A DNA stretch of 64,000 bases from Halomonas sp. ALS9 (GTDB lineage: Bacteria > Pseudomonadota > Gammaproteobacteria > Pseudomonadales > Halomonadaceae). This document shows positions 8,839 through 16,367 of this stretch, piece after piece (the stretch's first letter is position 1; every line of letters begins with the position of its first letter). A model generated the notes under the pieces. The model was not told the DNA's origin, ran no database searches, and saw only the letters and a list, made by a program, of their open reading frames with translations. The position numbers and the translations under genes were made by a program. The DNA lies in contig NZ_LXRG01000163.1 in the NCBI RefSeq assembly GCF_001651035.1, positions 1-64,000 on the forward strand. The letters run 5' to 3'.

Positions 8839-8867
8839 AAAATAGAAATGCTGGTTCAAAATAACAA
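8839..8867 (-). promoter_or_regulatory. kduI-kduD promoter with embedded KdgR operator
   Basis: On the minus strand TTGTTA (-35-like, 8862-8867) and TATTTT (-10-like, 8839-8844) are separated by exactly 17 bases. The spacer and its edges contain TTGAACCAGCATTTCTA (8843-8859), which matches the kdgM/kdgR operator at 13 of 17 positions (TTGAA-C-GC-TTTCT in common). A repressor there would block polymerase. Promoter boxes are weak (4 of 6 each), consistent with a regulated promoter. Confidence 0.6.
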
Positions 8868-8944
8868 GACCTCTATTTTTTTTCAATGACTAGAGCGCGG
8901 CTGATTCTTTGCAAGCGTGGAATAGTTCGCTGGTATGGCGGCTT

Positions 8945-8986
8945 AAAACTGAAAACGCCCCGGTCACTTCCTGTGACCGGGGCGTT
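8945..8986 (-). terminator. Terminator of the DUF1127-like gene
   Basis: A 14-bp stem AACGCCCCGGTCAC / GTGACCGGGGCGTT with a five-base loop (8954-8986). On the minus strand the stem ends in TT followed by TTCAGTTTT. It lies immediately after the stop of the small minus-strand gene (stop at 8989). Confidence 0.85.
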
Positions 8987-8988
8987 GG

Positions 8989-9237
8989 CTACGCCAAACT
9001 ACTCCCACAATGTGGACATTTTTCGTAGGCATCGCGGGTTTCAGCCTGATGACGCTGATTGCGTTGGCTTGGCTCTTCCACACCGTGAATGGATACCAGT
9101 TGGCCTTGCTCCCAGCGTAAACCGATATCTTTTAACAGATGCGGGTCATGAAAACGTGGATCTTCGTAAAAGCGCCGCTGGGTGCGTGAGTGCTTTAACG
9201 CGTTGAGTAGCTTGCGAGTAATGATTGCAATTGCCAT
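8989..9237 (-). CDS. Small DUF1127-like protein with C-terminal CPHCG
   Basis: An 82-residue basic protein. The central stretch (ALKHSRTQRRFYEDPRFHDPHLLKDIGLRWEQG) resembles the arginine-rich DUF1127 motif (RxxRxL...D..LLKDIG), and the C-terminus ends in CPHCGSSLA, a single CxxC knuckle. DUF1127 proteins are small, stress- or stationary-phase-associated and in some species bind RNA or regulators; no function can be assigned here. The ATG at 9237 is preceded by AGGAG about ten bases upstream; a Met 12 codons earlier has no ribosome site. It stands alone with its own terminator. Confidence 0.75.
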   Translation of the reverse strand: MAIAIITRKLLNALKHSRTQRRFYEDPRFHDPHLLKDIGLRWEQGQLVSIHGVEEPSQRNQRHQAETRDAYEKCPHCGSSLA

Positions 9238-9561
9238 GGGATCGGTCTCCTGGGTTAGGAGGCCGGGCAACATCGCGATCAGGGAGTATCAAAGGTAACG
9301 ATAAAACACATGGCCGCGACACTTGCCGCGGCCAATTTCTCTCTACATCTCTGGCACGCGACAATAATAAGCTGATACCGCATTATTAATAATGCGATGC
9401 AGCTTATTCATTCGTGTCGCGGGGATTTGCCAGCGCATGATGAGATCTCTGAAAAGTTTTACTTTAAGAGTAGTTCGCTAATAAAACTCTGGTTAATAAA
9501 ACCAAGCTACCTTTTCAAGGCAGCTCTTATCTTTTAACCGATGCTCATCTGAGCGTCAACC
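9238..9561. other. Gene-free stretch with hairpins and a large palindrome
   Basis: No gene is visible. It holds a GGCCGCG/CGCGGCC hairpin (9312-9333) and a 43-base two-part palindrome at 9366-9408: outer arms AATAAGCTG/CAGCTTATT enclose a perfect 18-bp palindrome CGCATTATTAATAATGCG (9379-9396). It lies downstream of the response-regulator gene and upstream of the DUF1127-like gene, so it may combine a transcription stop for the former with the promoter of the latter. Confidence 0.6.
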
Positions 9562-10275
9562 CTAATTAGCCACTTGTTCTATGTTGGTAGTTTGGCAGGT
9601 CTCCATGCGATACCCTGACTGGTAAACGCTGCGCAGACGCAGGCCATGACGACCATCCAGCTCTAACTTTCTGCGTAGGCGGCTTACGTGGGTATCCACG
9701 GTGCGCGTCGAAACATCCCCTTTGATACCCCACACCAGCTCTAATAAATGCGCGCGGGTAATCAGCTCACCAATTTTTGAGAAGAAGAGCGCGGCTAAGC
9801 GATACTCGCGCTCGGTTAAATCAACGGCGTTGCCCGCGACACTGATGTAGTGCTCATCAGTATGCAAATTAAAGGTTGCGGGGCAAGCCGGTGCCGGGCG
9901 CGGTGTGGCATACCCTGACCGCCTACCTAGTGCGCTTACTCTGGCAATAAGCTCACTGGGGCGAAGGGGCTTGGCGAGAAAATCGTCTGCGCCCTGTTCC
10001 AGGGCTTTCACGACATCGTCTTCACCCTGGCTAGCGGTAATAAACAGGATTGGGCCGCGCCAGCTATCGTGTTGGCGCAGGTGGGCAACAACATCCATGC
10101 CGTCGCTGTCTGGCAACCACCAGTCGATAATCAGGAAATCAAACGACCGCTGCTGGGTCGCGCGACGCAGCTCGCTTGCGCGAGTAAATAAAGAAACCTG
10201 GTGGCCTGCTGTTAGCAGGCACTGCTCAATAAAGGCCTGCTGGTCGAGGTCATCTTCAAGTACGCCGATATGCAT
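9562..10275 (-). CDS. OmpR/PhoB-type response regulator
   Basis: A 237-residue two-domain regulator. The receiver domain (1-115) has the acidic pair EDD at 7-9, phospho-acceptor Asp51 (IIDWWLPDSDG), the Thr in FITASQ and Lys in FLAKPL. The winged-helix DNA-binding domain (about 130-228) has LTEREYRLAALFF, VDTHVSRLRRKLE and the RSVYQSGYRM wing. It is divergent from the exported molybdopterin-like gene and the hybrid kinase, so it likely belongs to the same signalling unit. Which promoters it controls is not visible. Confidence 0.9.
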   Translation of the reverse strand: MHIGVLEDDLDQQAFIEQCLLTAGHQVSLFTRASELRRATQQRSFDFLIIDWWLPDSDGMDVVAHLRQHDSWRGPILFITASQGEDDVVKALEQGADDFLAKPLRPSELIARVSALGRRSGYATPRPAPACPATFNLHTDEHYISVAGNAVDLTEREYRLAALFFSKIGELITRAHLLELVWGIKGDVSTRTVDTHVSRLRRKLELDGRHGLRLRSVYQSGYRMETCQTTNIEQVAN

Positions 10276-10444
10276 GGTGATTTCCCTTATTGTCGTCTTA
10301 TAAACGTCACACGTGTAGACGTGGAAAATTCATACATAAAGTTTAGTTGATAATGATGCGTTGACACAAAGGTCCACAGTTTATCCGCAGATGGCCGATA
10401 TATACTCCTTGTACTCTCAACCGCCAATACTGAGGTGCAACTGA

Positions 10445-10975
10445 ATGCGTCGTTCTTTGGTTTATAAATGCAGGGTTTCTAAATGCAAGGTTCTCATAGC
10501 CGGAGTGGTAATTGCCTTGCTGTCGGCCCAGGCTATCGCTTTAGAAGCACCTGAAGGCCCGGTATTATTAGTGGTGAGTGGTAAGGTCGGGCAGCCAAAC
10601 GTGGGTGATGAGGCCCATTTTGATAAAGAGATGCTAGAGACCTTGGCGCAGCACGAAACAACTACCCGCACGCCCTGGTACGATGGCGTGACGCGTTTCT
10701 CTGGCCCATTGGGGCGAGCCATATTGGAAGCCGCGGGTGCCGAGGGGGAGAGCATGCGTGTGATAGCGTTGAATGAGTATGCGGCCACCATACCCGTTAG
10801 TGATGTTGATCATTATGATGTGATTTTAGCCATGCAGGCGAACGGCAAAGCACTACGTGTTCGAGATCAAGGGCCGCTGTTTGTTATTTACCCCTTTGAT
10901 ACACACCCCGAGCTGCTGAATGAAGAAATCTTCTCGCGATCGGTGTGGCAGGTGGCGCGTATCGTTGTCGAATAA
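10445..10975 (+). CDS. Exported molybdopterin-dependent oxidoreductase-like small protein
   Basis: A 176-residue protein with a basic start and hydrophobic run ending at AQAIA (about residue 33), hence Sec-exported. The body (VLLVVSGKVGQ..., FDKEMLETL, TPWYDGVTRFSGPLGRAILEAAGA, YAATIPVSDVDHYDVILAM, GPLFVIYPFD) resembles the small oxidoreductase molybdopterin-binding fold of the sulfite-oxidase superfamily. The conserved Cys that ligates Mo in true SUOX-type enzymes is not seen, so it may be a catalytically silent, ligand-sensing relative. The ATG has GAGG about ten bases upstream. It ends 18 bases before the hybrid kinase, so the two are probably cotranscribed and the protein may be the periplasmic partner of the kinase sensor. 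Confidence 0.7.
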   Translation: MRRSLVYKCRVSKCKVLIAGVVIALLSAQAIALEAPEGPVLLVVSGKVGQPNVGDEAHFDKEMLETLAQHETTTRTPWYDGVTRFSGPLGRAILEAAGAEGESMRVIALNEYAATIPVSDVDHYDVILAMQANGKALRVRDQGPLFVIYPFDTHPELLNEEIFSRSVWQVARIVVE

Positions 10976-10993
10976 TGTAACCGGGTAATTGCT

Positions 10994-13240
10994 ATGCTGG
11001 CCTTTTTTAAGTTCTATTTTTCCCGCAGCACGAGGGCCGCTACATTTTCGGCGATCCTTTTTTTTCTTTCCGCGCTAACCACCGGCGGGGTTATTTACCA
11101 CCGTCAGCATGCGCTGGAAAATCGCCTGCTCGAAAACTTATTATGGGCCGGGTATCAGTTTGATCGTGAGGTGCGCGAGTTTCGCTTAACGTTAATGGAA
11201 TCAAAAAGATCCGATAACGTGATGGTTGACGATGTATTGCTGCGTTATGAAATTCTCTTCAGTCGGCAGTCACTTTTTTTTCAAGGTGAAATAGGCAGGA
11301 TTGTGGCGCAACTTGAGGATATTGAGGAGGTAGTTAAAGAAACTCAATCCCGCATTTTAGAGATGGAAACCCTACTCGAAACGCTATGGGATAACCCTGA
11401 CGGGTTAAATAGCGCGCTAATAGCTACCCTCCTGCAGGATACGGTTGAGCTACAGCAGCTCACCGGTACCATTCTGGTCGAAACCAATGCCCATGTTTCA
11501 CATATGCGCAGCGAAGAACGCCGCGTATTAACGCATCTCTACGGATTGGTGCTGCTGCTTATTATCTTGCTTATGTTTTCTGGTGGGATGTTAGTTCGTG
11601 CGCTGATTTTGGAAGGACGCTCCAGTCATCACAAAGCCCAAGCGTTAGAAGCCAAGGGGCAAGAGTTAAATGAGGCTGCCAAGCGAGCAGAGAAAGCGAG
11701 CCTCGCAAAATCAGAGTTTATGGCAGTTATGAGCCATGAAATTCGCACGCCGTTAAATGGCGTAGTGGGTATGGCGGATTTGTTAAGCGAAGAAGTAAAA
11801 ACACCCAGTGCGAAGACTTATTTAGCTGCTTTGAAGCGCAGTGCGGAAAGCCTACGCGCAGTGATTAACGATATTCTTGATTACACCAAAATCGAGTCTG
11901 GGCGTCTTGATCTGGATGTCCAGCCGTTTGATCTCCATCAGTGCATCGACCAGCTATGTGAAAGCTACACGCTTCGTGAGCCGAAGGGGAAGGTCACCTT
12001 CAGTTACGCTATCGACCCTGCTTTGCCGCGATATGTGGTGGGCGACATCGCGCGGTTGCGCCAAGTAATGATGAACTTAATCAATAATGGATTGAAGTTC
12101 ACGGAAGAGGGCTTCGTTAAATGCCACGTAAAGCCACTTGGCGACGATAATATTCTCGTCGAGGTGCATGATACCGGCTGTGGTATCGCAGACGTGGATC
12201 ATTCACAACTCTTCTCGGCTTTCTCGCAAGTGGACACCTCCATGGCGCGGCGTCATGAGGGCACAGGGCTTGGATTGGCGATCTGTAAGCGGTTGGTTGA
12301 AGCCATGCAGGGAGAGATCGGCGTTAACAGCCAGCAGGGGCTGGGTAGTCGATTTTGGTTTACCGTTAGAATGCCGGAAACCGAGCCATTTACGGTCTAT
12401 CAAGCCGGTGACAGCCAGCGTGAACTCACTACTAAGCAAAAGCACCATATTTTAGTGGTTGAGGATAATCCGCTAAATCAAACGGTAGCAAGGGTGATGC
12501 TTGAACGCCTTGGCCAGCGGGTGACCATCGCAGAGAACGGCGTGGAAGCACTTGAACTGCTTAACGTAGACCACGGCAGGATCGATTTGGTCTTAATGGA
12601 TATGCAGATGCCTAAATTGGATGGAACCGAAACCACCCAACGTTGGCGCGATTACGAAGCCGTGCATCAGCTACCCCGTCTACCGATCGTAGCGATGACC
12701 GCTAATGTTATGCCAGAGCACCGCGAACGCTGTATGCAAAGCGGTATGGACGATATGATTCATAAGCCCTTTACTCGGGATGAGTTGAACCTGGTGGTCT
12801 GCCGCTATCTTTCTAACGATGAAATCTTAGCGGTTGATAACGTTGACGGTTATTCGCCTAAAAGCCACCAATCACTGGGTGACACCGTCGGCGCTGTTCA
12901 AGTACTCGATAAGCGCCTTTGTGAAGAGCTGAAAAGCACTTTTGAGCCAAGAGCGTTGGGGGCACTGCTGTCTACATTTTTAATGCGGCTTAGTGAGCGC
13001 AGTGCCCGTCTTAACGCCTACTGGCAGTCAGAAGATCGCTCTGCCTTGTGCCAAGAGGCGCACTCACTGAAGGGAGCCGCCTCTTCGCTAGGTTGTGCGG
13101 CGATTGCAGAACAAGCCAGCCAATTGGAGCAGGCAGCGCTAGAAGCCCCATTAAACGAATTGGCTATTTATCTGGAGCGTTTAATTTCTCTCCAAGTCAC
13201 TACTCAGCAGGCTTTAGAGCAAGAAAGCATGCTCATTTGA
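10994..13240 (+). CDS. Hybrid sensor histidine kinase with receiver and HPt domains
   Basis: A 748-residue membrane kinase. A transmembrane helix near 15-34, a periplasmic region of about 145 residues with coiled-coil character, a second helix near 182-203, then HisKA with phospho-His248 (SHEIRTPLNG) and HATPase_c (N box LINNGLKF, DTGCGI, GTGLGLAI). A receiver domain follows with VVEDNPLNQ and phospho-Asp in LVLMDMQMPKLDG, and a C-terminal HPt domain with HSLKGAASSLG. This is a full phosphorelay on one chain (tripartite kinase of BarA/EvgS layout). It follows the molybdopterin-like exported gene by 18 bases. Its 3' end overlaps the convergent EAL gene by 37 bases. Confidence 0.94.
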   Translation: MLAFFKFYFSRSTRAATFSAILFFLSALTTGGVIYHRQHALENRLLENLLWAGYQFDREVREFRLTLMESKRSDNVMVDDVLLRYEILFSRQSLFFQGEIGRIVAQLEDIEEVVKETQSRILEMETLLETLWDNPDGLNSALIATLLQDTVELQQLTGTILVETNAHVSHMRSEERRVLTHLYGLVLLLIILLMFSGGMLVRALILEGRSSHHKAQALEAKGQELNEAAKRAEKASLAKSEFMAVMSHEIRTPLNGVVGMADLLSEEVKTPSAKTYLAALKRSAESLRAVINDILDYTKIESGRLDLDVQPFDLHQCIDQLCESYTLREPKGKVTFSYAIDPALPRYVVGDIARLRQVMMNLINNGLKFTEEGFVKCHVKPLGDDNILVEVHDTGCGIADVDHSQLFSAFSQVDTSMARRHEGTGLGLAICKRLVEAMQGEIGVNSQQGLGSRFWFTVRMPETEPFTVYQAGDSQRELTTKQKHHILVVEDNPLNQTVARVMLERLGQRVTIAENGVEALELLNVDHGRIDLVLMDMQMPKLDGTETTQRWRDYEAVHQLPRLPIVAMTANVMPEHRERCMQSGMDDMIHKPFTRDELNLVVCRYLSNDEILAVDNVDGYSPKSHQSLGDTVGAVQVLDKRLCEELKSTFEPRALGALLSTFLMRLSERSARLNAYWQSEDRSALCQEAHSLKGAASSLGCAAIAEQASQLEQAALEAPLNELAIYLERLISLQVTTQQALEQESMLI

Positions 13241-14400
13241 TGCGCTATTAGAGCAGAGGGTGAGTACTCGCGTAGCCATGTGTTGAAAGCGCCAGCGGTT
13301 AACGGGTGAGCAATACAGTAGCCTTGTCCAACCGTACACCCAACTTCAGCAAGCAGGGTGAACTGCGCCGATGTTTCGATACCCTCGGCGACGACAGTCA
13401 ATCCCAGGCGTCTGCCTAAGTCGATAATCGACTCGGTGATCACCAGTGCTTTTTGATCCCGGTCAATCTGCGAGACAAAGCTACGATCAATTTTGAGCTC
13501 GCTGAAAGGCAACCGATAGAGCTGCTTCAGCGAAGAGTGACCGGTACCAAAATCATCTAACGACAGTTTACAGCCTCTTTGTCGTAACGCTTTGAGCACA
13601 TAGCAAGCGTAGCCCAAACACTCCACCCCCACCGTTTCGGTGAGTTCCAAGGTGATCTTGCTAAGAACAGCATTATGCACTTGGGTGAGTTGATCAAATG
13701 TCTCCAGGACGCCTTCTGCTTGAATAAAGGCCGCCGGTATATTAATCGAGATATTTAGATCCCACCCTTGTGACAGCCATTGGGCTTGCTGCTTCATGGC
13801 AAGCTCAATAACGTACCAGGTGAGGGGAAGCATCAGCCCGCTCTGCTCTGCCAAGCGGATAAAGCTATCGGGGTAAAGCACCCCACGTTGGGGATCTTGC
13901 CAGCGTACCAGTGCTTCGGCGCTGATGACTTGGTTTTTTTGAAGGTCTATTTGGGGCTGATAGACGAGAAATAGCTGTTTTTCATGAATGGCTTTCGCCA
14001 ACTCATTGCTTGTAGGCGCTTTGGGCGCTTTTTTGAATGGCTCAAGAAATGATGCTAGATCGGTGAATAGCTTTGCTTTGGGTAGAAAGCCGAGCATGTG
14101 AAAACCAAGCGCCTTGCCTGCTGCAATAGCCCGTCCTTCGGTATCTTGCGCACAGCTGCTGATGAGCAAAATTGATGCCTTTATGCGTAAATCGTAAAGG
14201 TAGTCGAGTATATCTAGGCCGGTAAATTCACCCAATCCAAAATCAAGTAGGATTAGCTCGGCATTGAGTAATGCAGGCTGGCGAACCAGCTCTCCCAGGC
14301 TACCCGCCGTGAGTACCTCGTAACCATGTTGACTTAGGAGTGTCGTGCCCAGTAGTTGAACATCCAGATCATCATCAATAATTAACGCATTCGACAGCAT
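13204..14400 (-). CDS. Receiver-EAL cyclic-di-GMP phosphodiesterase
   Basis: A 398-residue protein: N-terminal receiver (IIDDDLD at 7-13, Asp53 in LILLDFGLGEFTG) joined to a complete EAL domain (about 145-385). Catalytic landmarks are present: EALVRW, DDFGTGHSSL, LKIDRSFV and VVAEGIET, so c-di-GMP hydrolysis is expected. Being convergent with the hybrid kinase (37-base overlap of coding ends) and beside its HPt, it may receive phosphate from that relay. An in-frame Cys-rich end (SCSKAC) is unusual but short. Confidence 0.92.
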   Translation of the reverse strand: MLSNALIIDDDLDVQLLGTTLLSQHGYEVLTAGSLGELVRQPALLNAELILLDFGLGEFTGLDILDYLYDLRIKASILLISSCAQDTEGRAIAAGKALGFHMLGFLPKAKLFTDLASFLEPFKKAPKAPTSNELAKAIHEKQLFLVYQPQIDLQKNQVISAEALVRWQDPQRGVLYPDSFIRLAEQSGLMLPLTWYVIELAMKQQAQWLSQGWDLNISINIPAAFIQAEGVLETFDQLTQVHNAVLSKITLELTETVGVECLGYACYVLKALRQRGCKLSLDDFGTGHSSLKQLYRLPFSELKIDRSFVSQIDRDQKALVITESIIDLGRRLGLTVVAEGIETSAQFTLLAEVGCTVGQGYCIAHPLTAGAFNTWLREYSPSALIAHQMSMLSCSKAC

Positions 14401-14485
14401 AGAGATTCCTTTGATGACCCTTACTATTGGTTATCGCGTGGTGCGGTAGTTGGAAAGGAAAATGCTTGTAAGCAAGGGGTTAAAT

Positions 14486-14511
14486 TCCTTGGGCTTGTCG
14501 AAGCCCAAGGA
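14486..14511 (-). terminator. Hairpin after the chemoreceptor gene
   Basis: A perfect 11-bp stem TCCTTGGGCTT/AAGCCCAAGGA with a GTCG loop, 19 bases downstream of the chemoreceptor stop on the minus strand. The following minus-strand bases are AATTTAACCCC, so the T-run is weak; it is best called a probable terminator. Confidence 0.55.
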
Positions 14512-14530
14512 GGAAATAAGCTGGAATTAC

Positions 14531-16201
14531 TTAGAAAGATTCCCACTCGGGTGGCTGGGTACTCGCCAAACGGCGCGGTGCAGTAGGCGAGGGCTTATGT
14601 GTCTTGGCGGAAAGCGCTGTTTGACCAATGGCGTGTTGCTGGTTGGTATTACTGAGTTTGAACGCACCCACTAGCACGCTCAGCCGGTCGGCTTGCTCTC
14701 TTAGCTCCGCCGCGGCAGCACTAGATTCTTCTACCATGGAGGCATTGTGCTGGGTCATGCTATCCAGCTCGTTGACCGCGTCATTCACTTGACCTATACC
14801 CACACTCTGCTCTTTGGCACCGGCACTAATTTCGGCAATCACATTGGCCACACGCTCGATGCTTTTTACCATTTCCTGCATGGTTGCACCGGTTTGCTTC
14901 ACTTGGTCAACGCCAGATTTTGTTCGGCTTAATGAGGTATTGATCAGCGTGGCAATATTTTTGGATGCATCACTGGAGCGGCTGGCCAAGATGCGTACCT
15001 CTTGGGCGACAACCGCAAAGCCCCGCCCATGCTCCCCTGCACGGGCGGCTTCTACTGACGCATTCAGCGCCAGGATATTGGTTTGAAAAGCAATGCTATC
15101 TATCAGACTGACGATATTACTGATTTCAGATGACGAGTCGTTAATGGTATCCATGGTCTGCTCAACGCTATGCATGGAGTGCAAGCCCTGCTGAGCAAGG
15201 TCGCGGGTTGAAAGCGCGAGTTGGTCGGCCTGCTGGGCAGAGTCAGAGGCGTTGTTTACCACGGCAGCGATTTGTTCCATTGAAGCAGAGGTTTGCTGTA
15301 AATTCGCAGCGGCTTGCTCAGTACGTGCTGAAAGCTCCTGACTGCTTTTGGCAATTTCAGTAGACGCATGCTGCAAGCTAACGGTACTACTGCTAACCGA
15401 CTGAAGTGTATCGTCAATGCGTTTTATAAAGGCATTAAACTGCTGCGCAAGCTCACCAATTTCATCGCGGCGCTGGCTGTCAATACGCGCAGTTAAATCG
15501 CCATCACCTTCGGTGATCTCTTTAATACGTCCACTAATTTGGCGAATGGCTCGTGACATCATTAACGGCCCTAATAGAGCAATAAGCGTTGCCACAATAA
15601 AAATGATTAGAGCGATAATAACAGTGGAGGTTTGCTGCAGTTGAATTCTTTCAACAATGGCTTCTTCCGCTTGATAAGCAGCTGTTTCTACGTTCATTCC
15701 TGAAACATCATAGATATCGCGCAGTGTGTTGAATTTTTCTAATGAAGATCCGGAGAGCAAGGTTAGCGCTGCTGCTGTCTCTCCGCTTTGATGTAGTTCA
15801 AAAACACGCGAGGCCTCTTGTTTCCAATCACCATATAGCGTTTCAAAATTAGCTAGCTGATTGGTTAGCTCTGGGTAGTTTTGCATATGCTGGGCATACT
15901 GCCCCATGCGGTCGTACGCCTGCTGAGCATTTTCTTCAAACTCAGCGATTAGCGTGGACGCTCGTTCTGAGCGGGGATCCGATAACAGGTACTCGATCTC
16001 AGCTACTCGTGCTTGGTAAAGGTCTCTATCCGCGTTAAGTACGGTTGAAGTGGCAGGAATGTAATTGTTAATAAAAGTGTCTAAGCGGCTTTTTACCATG
16101 TTAACGAGCAGCATATCTGCTACTACAATAACTAACAGTGATAAGGCGACACTAATAAAGGCAATGGCATATTTAACCTTTATCTGATGGAGGCGGTTCA
16201 T
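14531..16201 (-). CDS. Methyl-accepting chemotaxis protein
   Basis: A 556-residue chemoreceptor: membrane helix near 10-32, a four-helix-bundle-like periplasmic domain, second helix near 190-212, HAMP, then the signalling hairpin with the invariant tip DSIAFQTNILALNASVEAARAGE. Glu/Gln-rich methylation helices flank it. The chain ends in PEWESF, a xWxxF-type pentapeptide that in other bacteria tethers CheR and CheB. The ATG at 16201 has AGGAG about nine bases upstream; the longer frame is unsupported. It is a single gene with no chemotaxis kinase nearby. Confidence 0.94.
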   Translation of the reverse strand: MNRLHQIKVKYAIAFISVALSLLVIVVADMLLVNMVKSRLDTFINNYIPATSTVLNADRDLYQARVAEIEYLLSDPRSERASTLIAEFEENAQQAYDRMGQYAQHMQNYPELTNQLANFETLYGDWKQEASRVFELHQSGETAAALTLLSGSSLEKFNTLRDIYDVSGMNVETAAYQAEEAIVERIQLQQTSTVIIALIIFIVATLIALLGPLMMSRAIRQISGRIKEITEGDGDLTARIDSQRRDEIGELAQQFNAFIKRIDDTLQSVSSSTVSLQHASTEIAKSSQELSARTEQAAANLQQTSASMEQIAAVVNNASDSAQQADQLALSTRDLAQQGLHSMHSVEQTMDTINDSSSEISNIVSLIDSIAFQTNILALNASVEAARAGEHGRGFAVVAQEVRILASRSSDASKNIATLINTSLSRTKSGVDQVKQTGATMQEMVKSIERVANVIAEISAGAKEQSVGIGQVNDAVNELDSMTQHNASMVEESSAAAAELREQADRLSVLVGAFKLSNTNQQHAIGQTALSAKTHKPSPTAPRRLASTQPPEWESF

Positions 16202-16367
16202 GTGCGACGCTCCTATAATGAAAAAACTATAGAAGCACATTACCTTTAAAGTATTAGCAGGGTCGATGGATTTGTGACGTTTGTCACTTTTGTTTACGAT
16301 CCAAGCCTTAAGTAACTTTATAACAAGTCAGCATTTAATATAATAGGAACGATTTGTGTTTGAGAAT

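Noticed and set aside
10462-10791. Minus-strand frame opposite the molybdopterin-like gene
   Set aside because: Shadow frame without ribosome site or protein character.
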